A DNA stretch of 64,000 bases from F1-80-MAGs062 sp046345315 (lineage in GTDB: Bacteria > Planctomycetota > Planctomycetia > Planctomycetales > Planctomycetaceae). Below, one piece after another: positions 16,582 through 25,142 of the stretch. The notes beneath the pieces were generated by a model that saw nothing but the letters and a program-made list of their open reading frames with translations, had not been told where the DNA came from and ran no database searches. The stretch is taken from NCBI GenBank assembly GCA_046345315.1, contig JBKDKA010000068.1, positions 15,636 through 79,635 on the forward strand, in the 5' to 3' direction. The position numbers and the translations under genes are program-made. Positions within the stretch are counted from its first letter, which is position 1. Each line of letters begins with the position of its first letter.

Positions 16582-17741
16582 AGAAAACGACGCGCCGACA
16601 GGAATTCCACGGGATGCGGCGTCTTGCCGTTCACCACGAGATCTGCCGTCACCTCGCCGATCGCACTCGTGAACTTGAATCCGTGCCCCGAAAATCCGGC
16701 TGCGACTACGACCGGGCCGGAGGGCAGTCGATCGATCAGAAAGTTTCCATCTGCGGTCATGCTGTACATGCAGACGGCTGTTCGCTCCGCCACTGAGCTT
16801 GTACCCGGGAGGAACATTTTCGCAAAAGCTGCAACGTCGTCTCCCTCGTGGCTCTGCACAGTCCGATTCACCAGCAGCGGGTCCGTGACAAGATCCCCCC
16901 CGGTGTGTTCAGCCATCTTCAGTGTTCTGCCGTCGAGCGGCGGAAAGCCGTAGAATGTTTCTCTGTTCCCCGGCAGTTCCATCATGTAGACAGGCGATAT
17001 CCCGTGATCTTTCCACAGGCTGCCATCAGTGGGATACCAGAAAAGGATTTTCCGCCGAACCTCGATCAGCTTCTGATACTCCGGCATGAGCTGCCCGGTC
17101 CAGGCACCACCCGTGACAACAACAGCGCCGGCGGAGTATGTCTGATCCGCCGTTCGAACGGTGACGGACGACGTCGTGTGTGAAATGCCAGTGACAACAG
17201 TATTCGTAAGCAGCTGGCCTCCCATCGAGAGACTGTCGTGCAGGTGAGCGTCAATACAGCGTTCGACTCTCAGATAGCCGGCATCTTTTTCAAAAAGCGC
17301 TGTGTAGCCTTCCGGAACACTGAACATCGGGAACCGGCGACGAAGATCGTCTGATGAAAGGTTTTCCACAGGAAGTCCGTGTGTCTGAGCGGATTCAAGG
17401 ACGCCGGGGATCATCTCTCCGGTCATTGTTCCGGCAGCGAAGAGCCCGGTTCGAATGAAGAGGGGACCGTTCTTTGCAGTGTCTTCCGGGAACGCAGCCG
17501 CTGATCGCTCGGAAAGCTCATCCCAGAGCTTGTAGGCACGCTGAAGCAACGGAACGTAATTCGGGTGTTCAAAATAGGCCTTCCGAATGATGCGAGTGTC
17601 ACCATGAGAACTGCCGAGATCATGTGGCGGTGTAAATCGATCAATTCCGAGAACCTTCAGGCCGCGACGTGACAGGTGACTCATGGCCGCGGAGCCGAAT
17701 CCGCCACATCCGACTACGATCACATCATAAACAGTCTGCAT
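16572..17741 (-). CDS. FAD-dependent amine oxidase, sarcosine/N-methyltryptophan oxidase-like
   Basis: 389 residues, matching monomeric sarcosine oxidase/SolA (about 370-390). The N-terminal Rossmann motif is DVIVVGCGGFGSAAMSHLSRRG with the acidic residue after the second strand (GIDRF). SSHGDTRIIRKAYFEHPNYVPL is the family's conserved flavin/substrate segment. The Cys in AVCMYSMTADGNFLIDRLP corresponds to the covalent-FAD cysteine, and the C-terminal FSGHGFKF completes the flavin site. Predicted reaction: oxidative demethylation of an N-methyl amino acid, releasing formaldehyde and H2O2. Start chosen at ATG 17741 with GGGAG 9 nt upstream; the ATG at 17771 adds 10 residues and lacks one. Convergent 10-bp overlap with the TGS GTPase. 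Exact substrate unknown. Confidence 0.87.
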   Translation of the reverse strand: MQTVYDVIVVGCGGFGSAAMSHLSRRGLKVLGIDRFTPPHDLGSSHGDTRIIRKAYFEHPNYVPLLQRAYKLWDELSERSAAAFPEDTAKNGPLFIRTGLFAAGTMTGEMIPGVLESAQTHGLPVENLSSDDLRRRFPMFSVPEGYTALFEKDAGYLRVERCIDAHLHDSLSMGGQLLTNTVVTGISHTTSSVTVRTADQTYSAGAVVVTGGAWTGQLMPEYQKLIEVRRKILFWYPTDGSLWKDHGISPVYMMELPGNRETFYGFPPLDGRTLKMAEHTGGDLVTDPLLVNRTVQSHEGDDVAAFAKMFLPGTSSVAERTAVCMYSMTADGNFLIDRLPSGPVVVAAGFSGHGFKFTSAIGEVTADLVVNGKTPHPVEFLSARRFLQQ

Positions 17742-18102
17742 GGTGGCTGACTCCCGGTCCGAGGACTTCATTCTGAGGAAAACGAATCGTCGCTCTCAGC
17801 AGGCTGTCGCGTATCTTAACATCTTCTTGTTTTATTCAGTTACTCTCCCGACTGCCGGGCGATGCTGACTGCGAAAGCACTCTCGCTCGAATTCTGTGCC
17901 TGGCTGACTCATAACGTCAACTCAACGACATCCATACCGCGTCCCATTCCCATCACGGTGAAAGTCAGCCGTAAATCTGAGAGAATTGCCGGGGTGGGAG
18001 ACGGGAAATCTCTCCTGCGACTGAATATCATCCACCCCATGCGGCACATCGATCCGAAGCTGATCTTTCTGAGTTTAAGAACGTGGATGCGGGGAGCCCT
18101 GA
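17742..18102. other. divergent promoter region, no gene seen
   Basis: About 360 bp between the divergent oxidase and MoxR genes. No open frame of interest. Promoters for both must be here, but I cannot name boxes. Confidence 0.4.
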
Positions 18103-19035
18103 GTGAGCCACGAAATCATTGCGAAGGTTCGTCAGAACGTTGAACTGGCGGTGCTCGGCAAGCAGAAGGCCATCAAGCTCTGCGCTGTTGCCCTGATGGC
18201 CGGTGGACACATCCTCCTCGAAGATGCGCCGGGCCTCGGCAAAACATCTCTCGCCAGGGCACTGGCCCGAACGCTCGGGTGTCGTTTCACAAGGATTCAG
18301 TTCACCCCTGACCTGTTGCCGAGCGATATTCTCGGGGCCAACATCTTTCGACCGAACAGCGGTGATTTTGAATTCAGAGCGGGTCCGGTCTTCACGAACG
18401 TACTGCTTGCCGATGAGATCAATCGAACCACCCCCAGAACTCAGAGCGCACTGCTGGAAGCGATGAGCGAGCGTCAGGTCTCGATCGAAGGTGTGACTCA
18501 CAGTCTGGGGACACCGTTTCTCGTCATCGCCACACAGAATCCCTACGAATATGAAGGCACATACCCGCTGCCGGAGAATCAGCTGGATCGGTTCATGATG
18601 TGTCTTGATCTCGGCTATCCCGACAGAGAGACCGAACGGCTCATTCTGCGACAGCATCGCGAGGGTCAGCCTGTTGAATCCCTGTCACCTGTCATTGATG
18701 TGGACCAGCTGGTTCAGATTCAGAAAGATGTCTGCAATGTTCGGGTAGACGACTCAATCTCAGACTACATGCTTGAGATTGCCGGACGGACGAGAAGTCA
18801 CAGTGATCTGGTTCTCGGAGTCAGCACTCGTGGAGCACTCACGCTTTACCGCGCTGCTCAGGCGTTGGCGCTCACCGAAGGGCGTAACTACGTGATTCCG
18901 GATGACGTGAAAGAGATTGCCGTCCCCGTGCTTGCTCATCGTGTTGTCTGTCGGGGAGTCTTCAGGGAGGGCCACCGGCAGCGAGCCAGCCAGGTGCTTC
19001 GCGGACTGCTCGACTCACTTCCCGTTCCGATCTGA
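18103..19035 (+). CDS. MoxR-family AAA+ ATPase
   Basis: 310 residues, the usual length. Walker A is EDAPGLGKTSLA, Walker B is NVLLADEINRTTP with the MoxR-typical TQSALLEAMSERQV, sensor 1 is FLVIATQNPYEYEGTYPLPE and the arginine finger is in ENQLDRF. The C-terminal lid ends with the conserved STRGALTLYRAAQ and DDVKEIAVPVLAHR motifs. MoxR ATPases remodel or activate partner proteins, often VWA-domain proteins or DUF58 proteins encoded beside them. Here no DUF58, VWA or transglutaminase gene follows, so the partner is elsewhere. The GTG start at 18103 is supported by GGGGAG 6 nt upstream. The Asp-Ala in EDAPG replaces the common Gly-Val/Ala-Pro variant without harming the P-loop. Confidence 0.9.
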   Translation: MSHEIIAKVRQNVELAVLGKQKAIKLCAVALMAGGHILLEDAPGLGKTSLARALARTLGCRFTRIQFTPDLLPSDILGANIFRPNSGDFEFRAGPVFTNVLLADEINRTTPRTQSALLEAMSERQVSIEGVTHSLGTPFLVIATQNPYEYEGTYPLPENQLDRFMMCLDLGYPDRETERLILRQHREGQPVESLSPVIDVDQLVQIQKDVCNVRVDDSISDYMLEIAGRTRSHSDLVLGVSTRGALTLYRAAQALALTEGRNYVIPDDVKEIAVPVLAHRVVCRGVFREGHRQRASQVLRGLLDSLPVPI

Positions 19036-19400
19036 TCGTCTGGGTGCCGGTTGCCTGTCATCACCTACACGAAGGTTCAGAAGGCAGATTCACCCTGGGG
19101 GCTTTCTGACGATCTTGTTGTGGCTGCCAACGCAGACAGTTATAATCCCGAAGTCAAATCACAGGAAATTCTTCCGGCAGTGGTGCAGAAAACAGTCCTG
19201 CAGTGATGCGAAACAGCAGTGACACGAGACCGTGCAGTCACACGCGACTGAAACATGAGCCACAGATCCCGCCTACTGAAATCGCCGGGCCTGTTGATTG
19301 ATCCTGAAAATTCTGATCGTGAAACAAAAAAATGATTGAGTCGTCGCTGGAAGCTGTATTTCTGAAACAACTTCTTCAGTGGACCGAGGAGTATAAAACC
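19036..19400. other. intergenic region, no gene seen
   Basis: About 365 bp. An in-frame upstream ATG at 19332 would extend the next protein by 23 residues but would bury its Tat signal, so the stretch up to 19400 is treated as leader. No clear promoter or terminator. Confidence 0.4.
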
Positions 19401-20309
19401 ATGAATTATTCACTGACACGTCGATCATTCATTGCCACTGCCGCAGCCGCTGCGAGCACTCTGGGAGTTTCTTCGGTCCGTGCCGCCGGCGCTGAACCTC
19501 GTTATCAGATTTCGCTGGCGGAATGGTCGCTCCACAAGACGCTTTTTGCCGGCAAGCTCAACCACCTCGACTTCGCACTGACAGCGAAGAAGGAGTTCGG
19601 GATTGAAGCGGTCGAGTACGTAAACCAGTTCTTCAAGGACAAGGCAGCCAATCAGGAATATCTGGCTGAGATGAACAAGCGAGCCGCAGACTCCGGTGTC
19701 AAGCAGCTGCTGATCATGATTGACGGCGAGGGTCAGCTTGGGGCTGCTTCCCTGAAGGACCGTCTTCAGGCGGTCGAGAATCATTACAAATGGGTGGAGG
19801 CTGCCAAAACCCTCGGCTGCCATTCAATTCGTGTCAATGCTGCAAGCACTGGCAGTTATGAAGATCAGATGCACCGAGCCGCAGACGGATTGCGTGCACT
19901 GACTGAATTCGGAGCTCAGCATCAGATCAACGTCATCGTTGAGAATCACGGTGGGCTGTCTTCCAATGGAGCCTGGCTTGCGGGCGTGATTCAGAAGGTC
20001 GGTCTTCCAACCTGCGGCACACTCCCGGATTTCGGAAACTTCCGACTCAACAAAGATGAAATGTACGACCGGTACAAGGGTGTCACGGAACTGATGCCGT
20101 TTGCGAAGGCTGTGAGCGCAAAATCTCACGACTTTGATGCCAGCGGCAATGAGATCCACACGGACTATCGAAAGATGATGAAAATCGTTCTGGACGCCGG
20201 CTATAAAGGCTGGGTCGGGATTGAATACGAAGGCTCAATGCTCGACGAAGCAGCGGGAATCAAAGCGACGAAGAAACTTCTGGAAACAGTTCGCGCCGAG
20301 CTTGGCTGA
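19401..20309 (+). CDS. Tat-exported sugar phosphate isomerase/epimerase-like TIM-barrel protein
   Basis: 302 residues. A twin-arginine signal (SLTRRSFIATAAAAASTLG, cleavage near VRAAGAEP) directs export of the folded protein. The mature part is an AP-endonuclease-2/xylose-isomerase-like barrel: ISLAEWSLHKTLF, FGIEAVEYVNQFF, LGCHSIRVNAAS, INVIVENHGGLSS (metal-ligand Glu and His), GTLPDFGNF (metal-ligand Asp), KSHDFDASG and GWVGIEYEG (metal-ligand Glu). The set of acidic/His ligands suggests a divalent-metal-dependent isomerase or epimerase acting on a sugar in the periplasm; planctomycetes encode many such paralogues. The start is ATG 19401 with GAGGAG 10 nt upstream; the in-frame ATG at 19332 would bury the Tat signal. 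Substrate not predictable. Confidence 0.87.
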   Translation: MNYSLTRRSFIATAAAAASTLGVSSVRAAGAEPRYQISLAEWSLHKTLFAGKLNHLDFALTAKKEFGIEAVEYVNQFFKDKAANQEYLAEMNKRAADSGVKQLLIMIDGEGQLGAASLKDRLQAVENHYKWVEAAKTLGCHSIRVNAASTGSYEDQMHRAADGLRALTEFGAQHQINVIVENHGGLSSNGAWLAGVIQKVGLPTCGTLPDFGNFRLNKDEMYDRYKGVTELMPFAKAVSAKSHDFDASGNEIHTDYRKMMKIVLDAGYKGWVGIEYEGSMLDEAAGIKATKKLLETVRAELG

Positions 20310-20387
20310 AGTCTTGTCGCCGGAGGAAAGCTTCTGCGAGATCAGGCAGCGAGAGCTGGAATCTCGTTGATTTTTCGCGTGAAGGAT

Positions 20388-20425
20388 AACACGTCAACAG
20401 AGAACGATTCTCTGTTCGGCGTGTT
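20388..20425. terminator. hairpin between convergent genes
   Basis: AACAGAGAA (20396-20404) pairs with TTCTCTGTT (20408-20416) around a 3-nt loop, and AACACG (20388-20393) pairs with CGTGTT (20420-20425) across a small internal loop. It sits at the junction of two convergent genes and overlaps the minus-strand stop codon by two bases. There is no long T-run; probably a bidirectional stop. Confidence 0.5.
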
Positions 20426-21983
20426 ACTCACCGAAGCCAAGCTTACCCAGCCACCGTCGAGAGCCGGCATTCTTTCCGGCAGCTGCAGCGCTGCCGGCGA
20501 TTGTTCCATCGGGGTTGATGGTCAATCCAAGCTGTCGAGCATTTCGTTCGATCTGATGGCGAGAAGTTTCCAGCTGAGTCGCCAGCCTGGCGACTCGAGC
20601 TCGTTCGAGTGAAAGCTCCAGTTCGCCCATTCGTACCTGCTGATCAAGTCTCTGAAGCGTCTGCCGAATCTTTTCAGCAACGACTTCCGGAACCTCTGAA
20701 GCCAACACTCGCAGCTGATCAACTGACAATCCGTCCCCGGCCAGAATTGTCCTGCGTCGCAGCCGACTGATCAGCTGAGAAATCAGGCTCTCACGCGCCT
20801 TCATGATTTCACGAAGTTCGGATTCCGGTGCTGTATCCGGATCGCAGTGAATCTGATGATTCAGAATCTCATTCAGCTCGTCATCATCATTCAGCGACTG
20901 CGTTGATTCGGTCTCTGACGACGAGCAATTGTCGGAATTCTCCGACGAAGAACGACCGATCGACGCAGCTCCGTCGCCGTGATGGGTGTCGTCCTGCGTG
21001 GATTTGTCGGATCCGCTGAGCAGCTCTCGACGAATATCGTCCCATGACTTTGCCGGCATGACGGCTGGTTGAGACACCGAGCGTTTCGCAGCAGATGTGT
21101 CGCTCTGCAATCGGTCACGGAGTGCAGTGCTCGCGCTGTCAGTGTTTCCTGAGCGAGTCGAGTTTCCACTGTCTTTCTGAGAGGCGGAGATCTCACGACT
21201 GGATGCGGACGCCGCTGGCGCTGCTAAGCTCAGTGTGAACTCCGGCAGCACTGCGTGGAGAGTCTCACGAAATCGGTCTGCGAGACGAGTCTCGAGCGCG
21301 AACAGCATCGTTTCCACATCATCACGTCGCAGACCGTGGTGTGCAGATGAAGTGAAGATGGCTTCGGTCAGTGTACGCAGCACTTCCCCCTGTGAGTGAG
21401 CTGTATCCCTGCTGACCTTCGATAGCTGCTGGACAGCCCCATTCAGATCGGAACGCAGTTCCTCAGAGAAATGCTTGAGCTCGTCATGAATTCCCGGTGC
21501 CGCAACTGTCTCTTCTTTGGTGGAAGACTTCGCTGCACTGTCAGCCTGAGTGTCTTCGGTTCGCAACTCGATCACTTTGGACTGAACGTCTCGCTCAGCG
21601 AGAATGGAACCGGTCGCAGTACTTTCCACGCCTGCAGAGCTCTGGGAAGCAAGCTTCTGTACTGTCGCAGGAAGCGGCGTCGGAACGGGTGACACTGTCT
21701 CCTGTCGAACTTCTGGCAGAGCCACAGCAGCACAGTGAGAATCGATGAGATCGCTGCATTCGAGCGTTGCGCAGGTGGTCTCCGAGTTCACCGTCGATGA
21801 AGGACGGCGAAACGTCTGAGATTCTGAATGACGATTTCGACGGCGTCGGGAACGTTTGCTGTTCCGACCAGGCGAACTGCCGTGCGAATCCTCATACTTT
21901 TCTGGAAATTCCGGGTGACCCATTTCAGAAACGCATTCTCTGGGGACTGACAAAGGGGAACTCAGGAAAGCTAGCTCATCCAT
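20424..21983 (-). CDS. hypothetical low-complexity protein with C-terminal coiled coil
   Basis: 519 residues, not recognised. The N-terminal 60 residues contain an Arg-rich basic cluster (SKRSRRRRNRH). Residues about 60-370 are low complexity, rich in Ser, Thr, Glu and Ala, with a helical island (DELKHFSEELRSDLNGAVQQ and following) at about 165-250. The C-terminal 150 residues contain long amphipathic helices (EIMKARESLISQLISRLRRR, KIRQTLQRLDQQVRMGELEL), a predicted coiled coil, and end in a Gly/Ala/Lys-rich tail. No signal peptide or membrane helix, so cytoplasmic, perhaps a scaffold. The start is uncertain: ATG 21983 or ATG 21923, neither with a strong ribosome site. The divergent neighbour encodes an FHA protein, which binds phosphothreonine, and the Ser/Thr-rich region would be a plausible kinase target. 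Confidence 0.65.
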   Translation of the reverse strand: MDELAFLSSPLSVPRECVSEMGHPEFPEKYEDSHGSSPGRNSKRSRRRRNRHSESQTFRRPSSTVNSETTCATLECSDLIDSHCAAVALPEVRQETVSPVPTPLPATVQKLASQSSAGVESTATGSILAERDVQSKVIELRTEDTQADSAAKSSTKEETVAAPGIHDELKHFSEELRSDLNGAVQQLSKVSRDTAHSQGEVLRTLTEAIFTSSAHHGLRRDDVETMLFALETRLADRFRETLHAVLPEFTLSLAAPAASASSREISASQKDSGNSTRSGNTDSASTALRDRLQSDTSAAKRSVSQPAVMPAKSWDDIRRELLSGSDKSTQDDTHHGDGAASIGRSSSENSDNCSSSETESTQSLNDDDELNEILNHQIHCDPDTAPESELREIMKARESLISQLISRLRRRTILAGDGLSVDQLRVLASEVPEVVAEKIRQTLQRLDQQVRMGELELSLERARVARLATQLETSRHQIERNARQLGLTINPDGTIAGSAAAAGKNAGSRRWLGKLGFGE

Positions 21984-22200
21984 TCAGGCCGGATGCAGAC
22001 AGGACGTTTCCTGCAGGCGGATCGACTCGCCCGGTCTTCCGAAGATTGCGCGGATGACGAATCTGATGATTCTCCAGACGGAAAAACCTGTGGCGGTTCC
22101 TGTACGCGTGCTATCATCATGACTGTTTTGAAGTCCACCGGATGTTGACACGAAGACGAATCTGCCCGTGCAGACAGCGACGATTCTGGAAGTAAGACTC

Positions 22201-22617
22201 ATGCGTCTCATTCTGAAAAACATGCTTCTCGAAGATGGTCGAAGGGTCATCTCCGCTGCGGATCTGCCGATGACGATCGGGAGAAGTCGTCGTGCCGGAA
22301 TTACGATTTCTGATTCTCAGATGAGCCGAATTCATTCGGAGTTCAGGCTCAACGCTGCTGGTCGAATTGAAATCGCTGACATGCAGTCGACGAATCTGAC
22401 GATCGTCAATGATCAGGATGTCGAGCATGTGGAATTGAAGACCGGCGATCGAGTTCTGCTGGGAGATACTGAGTTCCAGATTGAAATCGATCACTCCGAT
22501 CTTGATCTACATGAACGAACCACTCGGGAGATTCCGCTGACCGGGCAGAGCGGAGTGGCCAGCCAAAATCGCAGCGAAGCGATCGATCGAAGAAGTGAGG
22601 CGGCTGAACAATCCTGA
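22201..22617 (+). CDS. FHA-domain protein
   Basis: 138 residues, a stand-alone forkhead-associated domain. Conserved positions: TIGRSRRAGI (Gly-Arg phosphate-binding motif), SQMSRIHSEF (the Ser-x-x-His motif), IADMQSTNLTIVND (S-T-N, where many FHA domains have S-x-N-G) and VELKTGDRVLLGDTEFQI. FHA domains bind phosphothreonine peptides in Ser/Thr kinase signalling. The Gly after STN is replaced by Leu, a modest deviation. ATG 22201 is chosen because GGAAG lies about 8 nt upstream and the domain starts immediately; the GTG at 22168 is an alternative. The polar 35-residue tail is disordered. No kinase gene is near. Confidence 0.82.
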   Translation: MRLILKNMLLEDGRRVISAADLPMTIGRSRRAGITISDSQMSRIHSEFRLNAAGRIEIADMQSTNLTIVNDQDVEHVELKTGDRVLLGDTEFQIEIDHSDLDLHERTTREIPLTGQSGVASQNRSEAIDRRSEAAEQS

Positions 22618-22773
22618 GCGGCCGTCACAATCGGAAGAGTCATTTCAACCGTCAACGGCAAAATACGACTGTGCCCTACAGTCCGGCAGAACCCTACACT
22701 AACCCCCTGGTGTTTCGGCATTTCTTGCAGATTTCTCGTGCGTCAGGTCGAAACTCGTTTTAGGTTCAAACGC

Positions 22774-22811
22774 CTCAGGACGCAGTGCGTCTGGAACGGG
22801 TTGTTTTTTTG
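22774..22811 (+). terminator. possible attenuator/terminator upstream of csrA
   Basis: A short stem GACGC/GCGTC (22779-22791) with a 3-nt loop and flanking CA/TG pairs is followed after a GGAACGGG stretch by a T7 run (22803-22810 region). It may end the FHA transcript or act in the csrA leader. The stem is short and set back from the T-run. Confidence 0.3.
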
Positions 22812-22909
22812 GGGCGCCGTATCGGGCAGAACTGCTGGTGTCAGCAGATCATGGCATAGATGTCCGGCCGGCAATCATTCACGATGAAAGATTCACCAGG
22901 GACTGGCCA

Positions 22910-23098
22910 ATGTTAGTACTCAGCCGAAAAAAAGATGAGAAGATCGTAATCGGTGACAACATCACACTGATGGTCATCGAGATCCGTGGCGACAAAGTTC
23001 GCCTTGGCATCGAGGCGCCCCGCGATGTGACCGTGCATCGTGAAGAGGTTTACGAGGCGATCAAGCGAGAGAGTTCTGACGAGAAGAAGTCGAGCTGA
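22910..23098 (+). CDS. csrA: carbon storage regulator CsrA
   Basis: 62 residues, the canonical CsrA size. MLVLSRKKDEKIVIGDNIT, VIEIRGDKVRLGIEAP and VTVHREEVYEAI match the family closely, including the RNA-binding Leu4/Arg6 strand and the conserved Arg in the C-terminal VHREEVYE segment. CsrA dimers bind GGA motifs in mRNA leaders and block or stabilise translation. The start is ATG 22910; the longer frame back to 22838 has no family homology. AGGGA around 22897 overlaps the ribosome site and could be a CsrA target for autoregulation (inference). No fliW or flagellar genes are adjacent. The gene converges on der with an 11-bp gap. Confidence 0.95.
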   Translation: MLVLSRKKDEKIVIGDNITLMVIEIRGDKVRLGIEAPRDVTVHREEVYEAIKRESSDEKKSS

Positions 23099-23109
23099 TT
23101 TCTGAGCTT

Positions 23110-24711
23110 TCAGTCAGATGCGTAGTCGTGAATCCCGCTGATCTTCGGTGGCGGCTCAGTTAGCTTCTGCGATTCGGAAGCCTCCTGATCATCCTCCGGA
23201 AGTTCTGAATCGGCGGGAAGCCAGTCGACACGATCAGATTCCGCATCGTCCTCGCCGGCTGTCTCATCAGATATCCAGTCCTGGTCCTCAACGTCAAATT
23301 CTGAACCTTCTGACGCCGTCGAGACCAGGTAGTTACCTTCCTTTCGAGTGAATGCATCCGAGCGATTCGGGTCAGTCTCTCCGCGAGCTCGCAGCACCAG
23401 TCTGATTGGCACCTCCTGAAACGGAGTTGCCTCACGCAGAAACCCGAGCAGATAACGTTTCCAGGATTCGTCGAGGAGTCCGGGATCGTTGCATTTGAGC
23501 ACAATCGTCGGAGGTGCTCCTTCAATCTGTGACGCGAAATAAATTCTTGGACGACGATTGCGCCGAATCGGTGGTGGATTTCGGTCAATGGCCATCCGAA
23601 TGGCCCTGTTCAGTCGGCCTGTACTCATTCGGCGACAGGCCTGCTTGTAGACGCTCTGTGCCAGATTCAGGAGCTTTCTGATATTCCGACCGTTCTTTGC
23701 GGTCAGGATTGCGATTGGAACGTGGCGCATCGAGCTGAATGCTTTGAAGAGATACTCCGTCCAGCGATCGGAAGTCATTCCTTCTGCCAGTGCCAGATCC
23801 CATTTGTTGATCACAAAGATGCACGGCTTCATCTGCTCGGCGATTTCTTCAACAAGCTGCTTGTCAACTTTCGAAATCGTCTGAGTCGCATCGAAGAACA
23901 TCAGAACCATGTCGGCCCGACGAATACTCCGCTGAGCTCGCACAAGTCCGTAAAACTCCACATCGCTGGCCAGGCTCTTTCGTTTACGAACACCGGGTGT
24001 GTCAATTGCAACGAATGATCGGCCATCGACTTCGAACCGAATATCGATACTGTCCCGCGTCGTCCCGGGAATCTCGCTGACAATAACACGCTCCGATTCC
24101 GCGAGCTGATTAATGAACGTGCTCTTTCCGACATTTCTCCGGCCAACCACCGCGAGCCGCATGTCTGCCGGAGAAAGCAGTTCAGCACCTTCGGAGTCTT
24201 CCGTTGGAAGAGCCGGAGGAAGATTTCGAATGATCTCTTCAATCAGAAGGTCACGGTTTCGATTGGCCTTCACGCTTGTGGAAACAAGCGGCACATTCAC
24301 AAGCTGAAGAAATGCGGGAGCTTCGATGTCCAGCTTTGGAGAATCACACTTATTGACGACCATCAGCATCGGTTTCTGTGTCCGCCTGACGCGATCTGCC
24401 ACCTGTTCGTCAAGCGGTGTGATACCTGACTTTGCGTCGACGACAAACAGAAGCAGATCGCACTCATTCAGACCGTGCTGAATCTGCCGTTCAATATCTG
24501 CCGAAAGGTCATCGCTGTCGACGATTCCGATCCCGCCGGTGTCCACCAGTTCAAAATATCGCTCCTGCTCATGCATGATCCAGGTGACGCGATCTCGAGT
24601 CACTCCCGCAGTCGGGTCGACGATGGAAATCAGGCGCGCAGCCATCCAGTTCAGGAGTGAACTCTTTCCGACATTCGGGCGGCCGACAATTGCCACTTTC
24701 GGGATGGCCAT
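23110..24711 (-). CDS. der: ribosome-assembly GTPase Der (EngA)
   Basis: 533 residues with the tandem G domains unique to Der. The first has AIVGRPNVGKSS, DPTAGVTRD, LVDTGGIG and VNKCD; the second has AVVGRRNVGKST, IPGTTRDSI, IDTPGVRKR and INKWDL. The KH-like C-terminal domain follows (RRPRIYFASQIEGAPPTIVL and LLDESWKRYLLGFLRE). Der acts in maturation of the 50S ribosomal subunit. It is longer than the usual 440-490 residues because of an acidic, probably disordered tail of about 75 residues (DWISDETAGEDDAESDRVDW). The start at ATG 24711 (MAIPKVAIVGRP) follows family convention; the ATG at 24768 would add 19 unrelated residues. Confidence 0.94.
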   Translation of the reverse strand: MAIPKVAIVGRPNVGKSSLLNWMAARLISIVDPTAGVTRDRVTWIMHEQERYFELVDTGGIGIVDSDDLSADIERQIQHGLNECDLLLFVVDAKSGITPLDEQVADRVRRTQKPMLMVVNKCDSPKLDIEAPAFLQLVNVPLVSTSVKANRNRDLLIEEIIRNLPPALPTEDSEGAELLSPADMRLAVVGRRNVGKSTFINQLAESERVIVSEIPGTTRDSIDIRFEVDGRSFVAIDTPGVRKRKSLASDVEFYGLVRAQRSIRRADMVLMFFDATQTISKVDKQLVEEIAEQMKPCIFVINKWDLALAEGMTSDRWTEYLFKAFSSMRHVPIAILTAKNGRNIRKLLNLAQSVYKQACRRMSTGRLNRAIRMAIDRNPPPIRRNRRPRIYFASQIEGAPPTIVLKCNDPGLLDESWKRYLLGFLREATPFQEVPIRLVLRARGETDPNRSDAFTRKEGNYLVSTASEGSEFDVEDQDWISDETAGEDDAESDRVDWLPADSELPEDDQEASESQKLTEPPPKISGIHDYASD

Positions 24712-25142
24712 GAACAAATCTTTCCGGCTCAGTGGGGCCTCGGAATTCGCCGGGCACAGACCACTCACCGCAATAAGCTGCTTTTTGAAAACGTCCTGAC
24801 AGCAGCCAGCATAACGCGCTGCACCATCAGATTGCGGAAGTTAATCTGATCCCGCCACGAGATGATAAAGCATCCGACAGAAGATTGAAACTCAGGACCG
24901 CTCACAACTGAATGTGATCCTGTTTCAAGCAGACATCCCACGTTTTCGCTCTGCTGAACACTCTGACATCGAAATTCCGCCGACGAATGAAACTTCATCG
25001 GCAGTTTCTGCCGACTGAAGTCAAAACAGAACAATGGTTTACGACGATCATCGTGTTGAGAATCGATATTGATCACAAATTCATTACCGCCGTATGATGA
25101 CGACGGTTCCTTCCCGTTCGCTTTCATTCGGCACAGACCACT
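24712..25142. other. divergent intergenic region, no gene seen
   Basis: About 430 bp between der and the PPIase gene. Nothing recognisable; expected to hold promoters for both. Confidence 0.4.
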
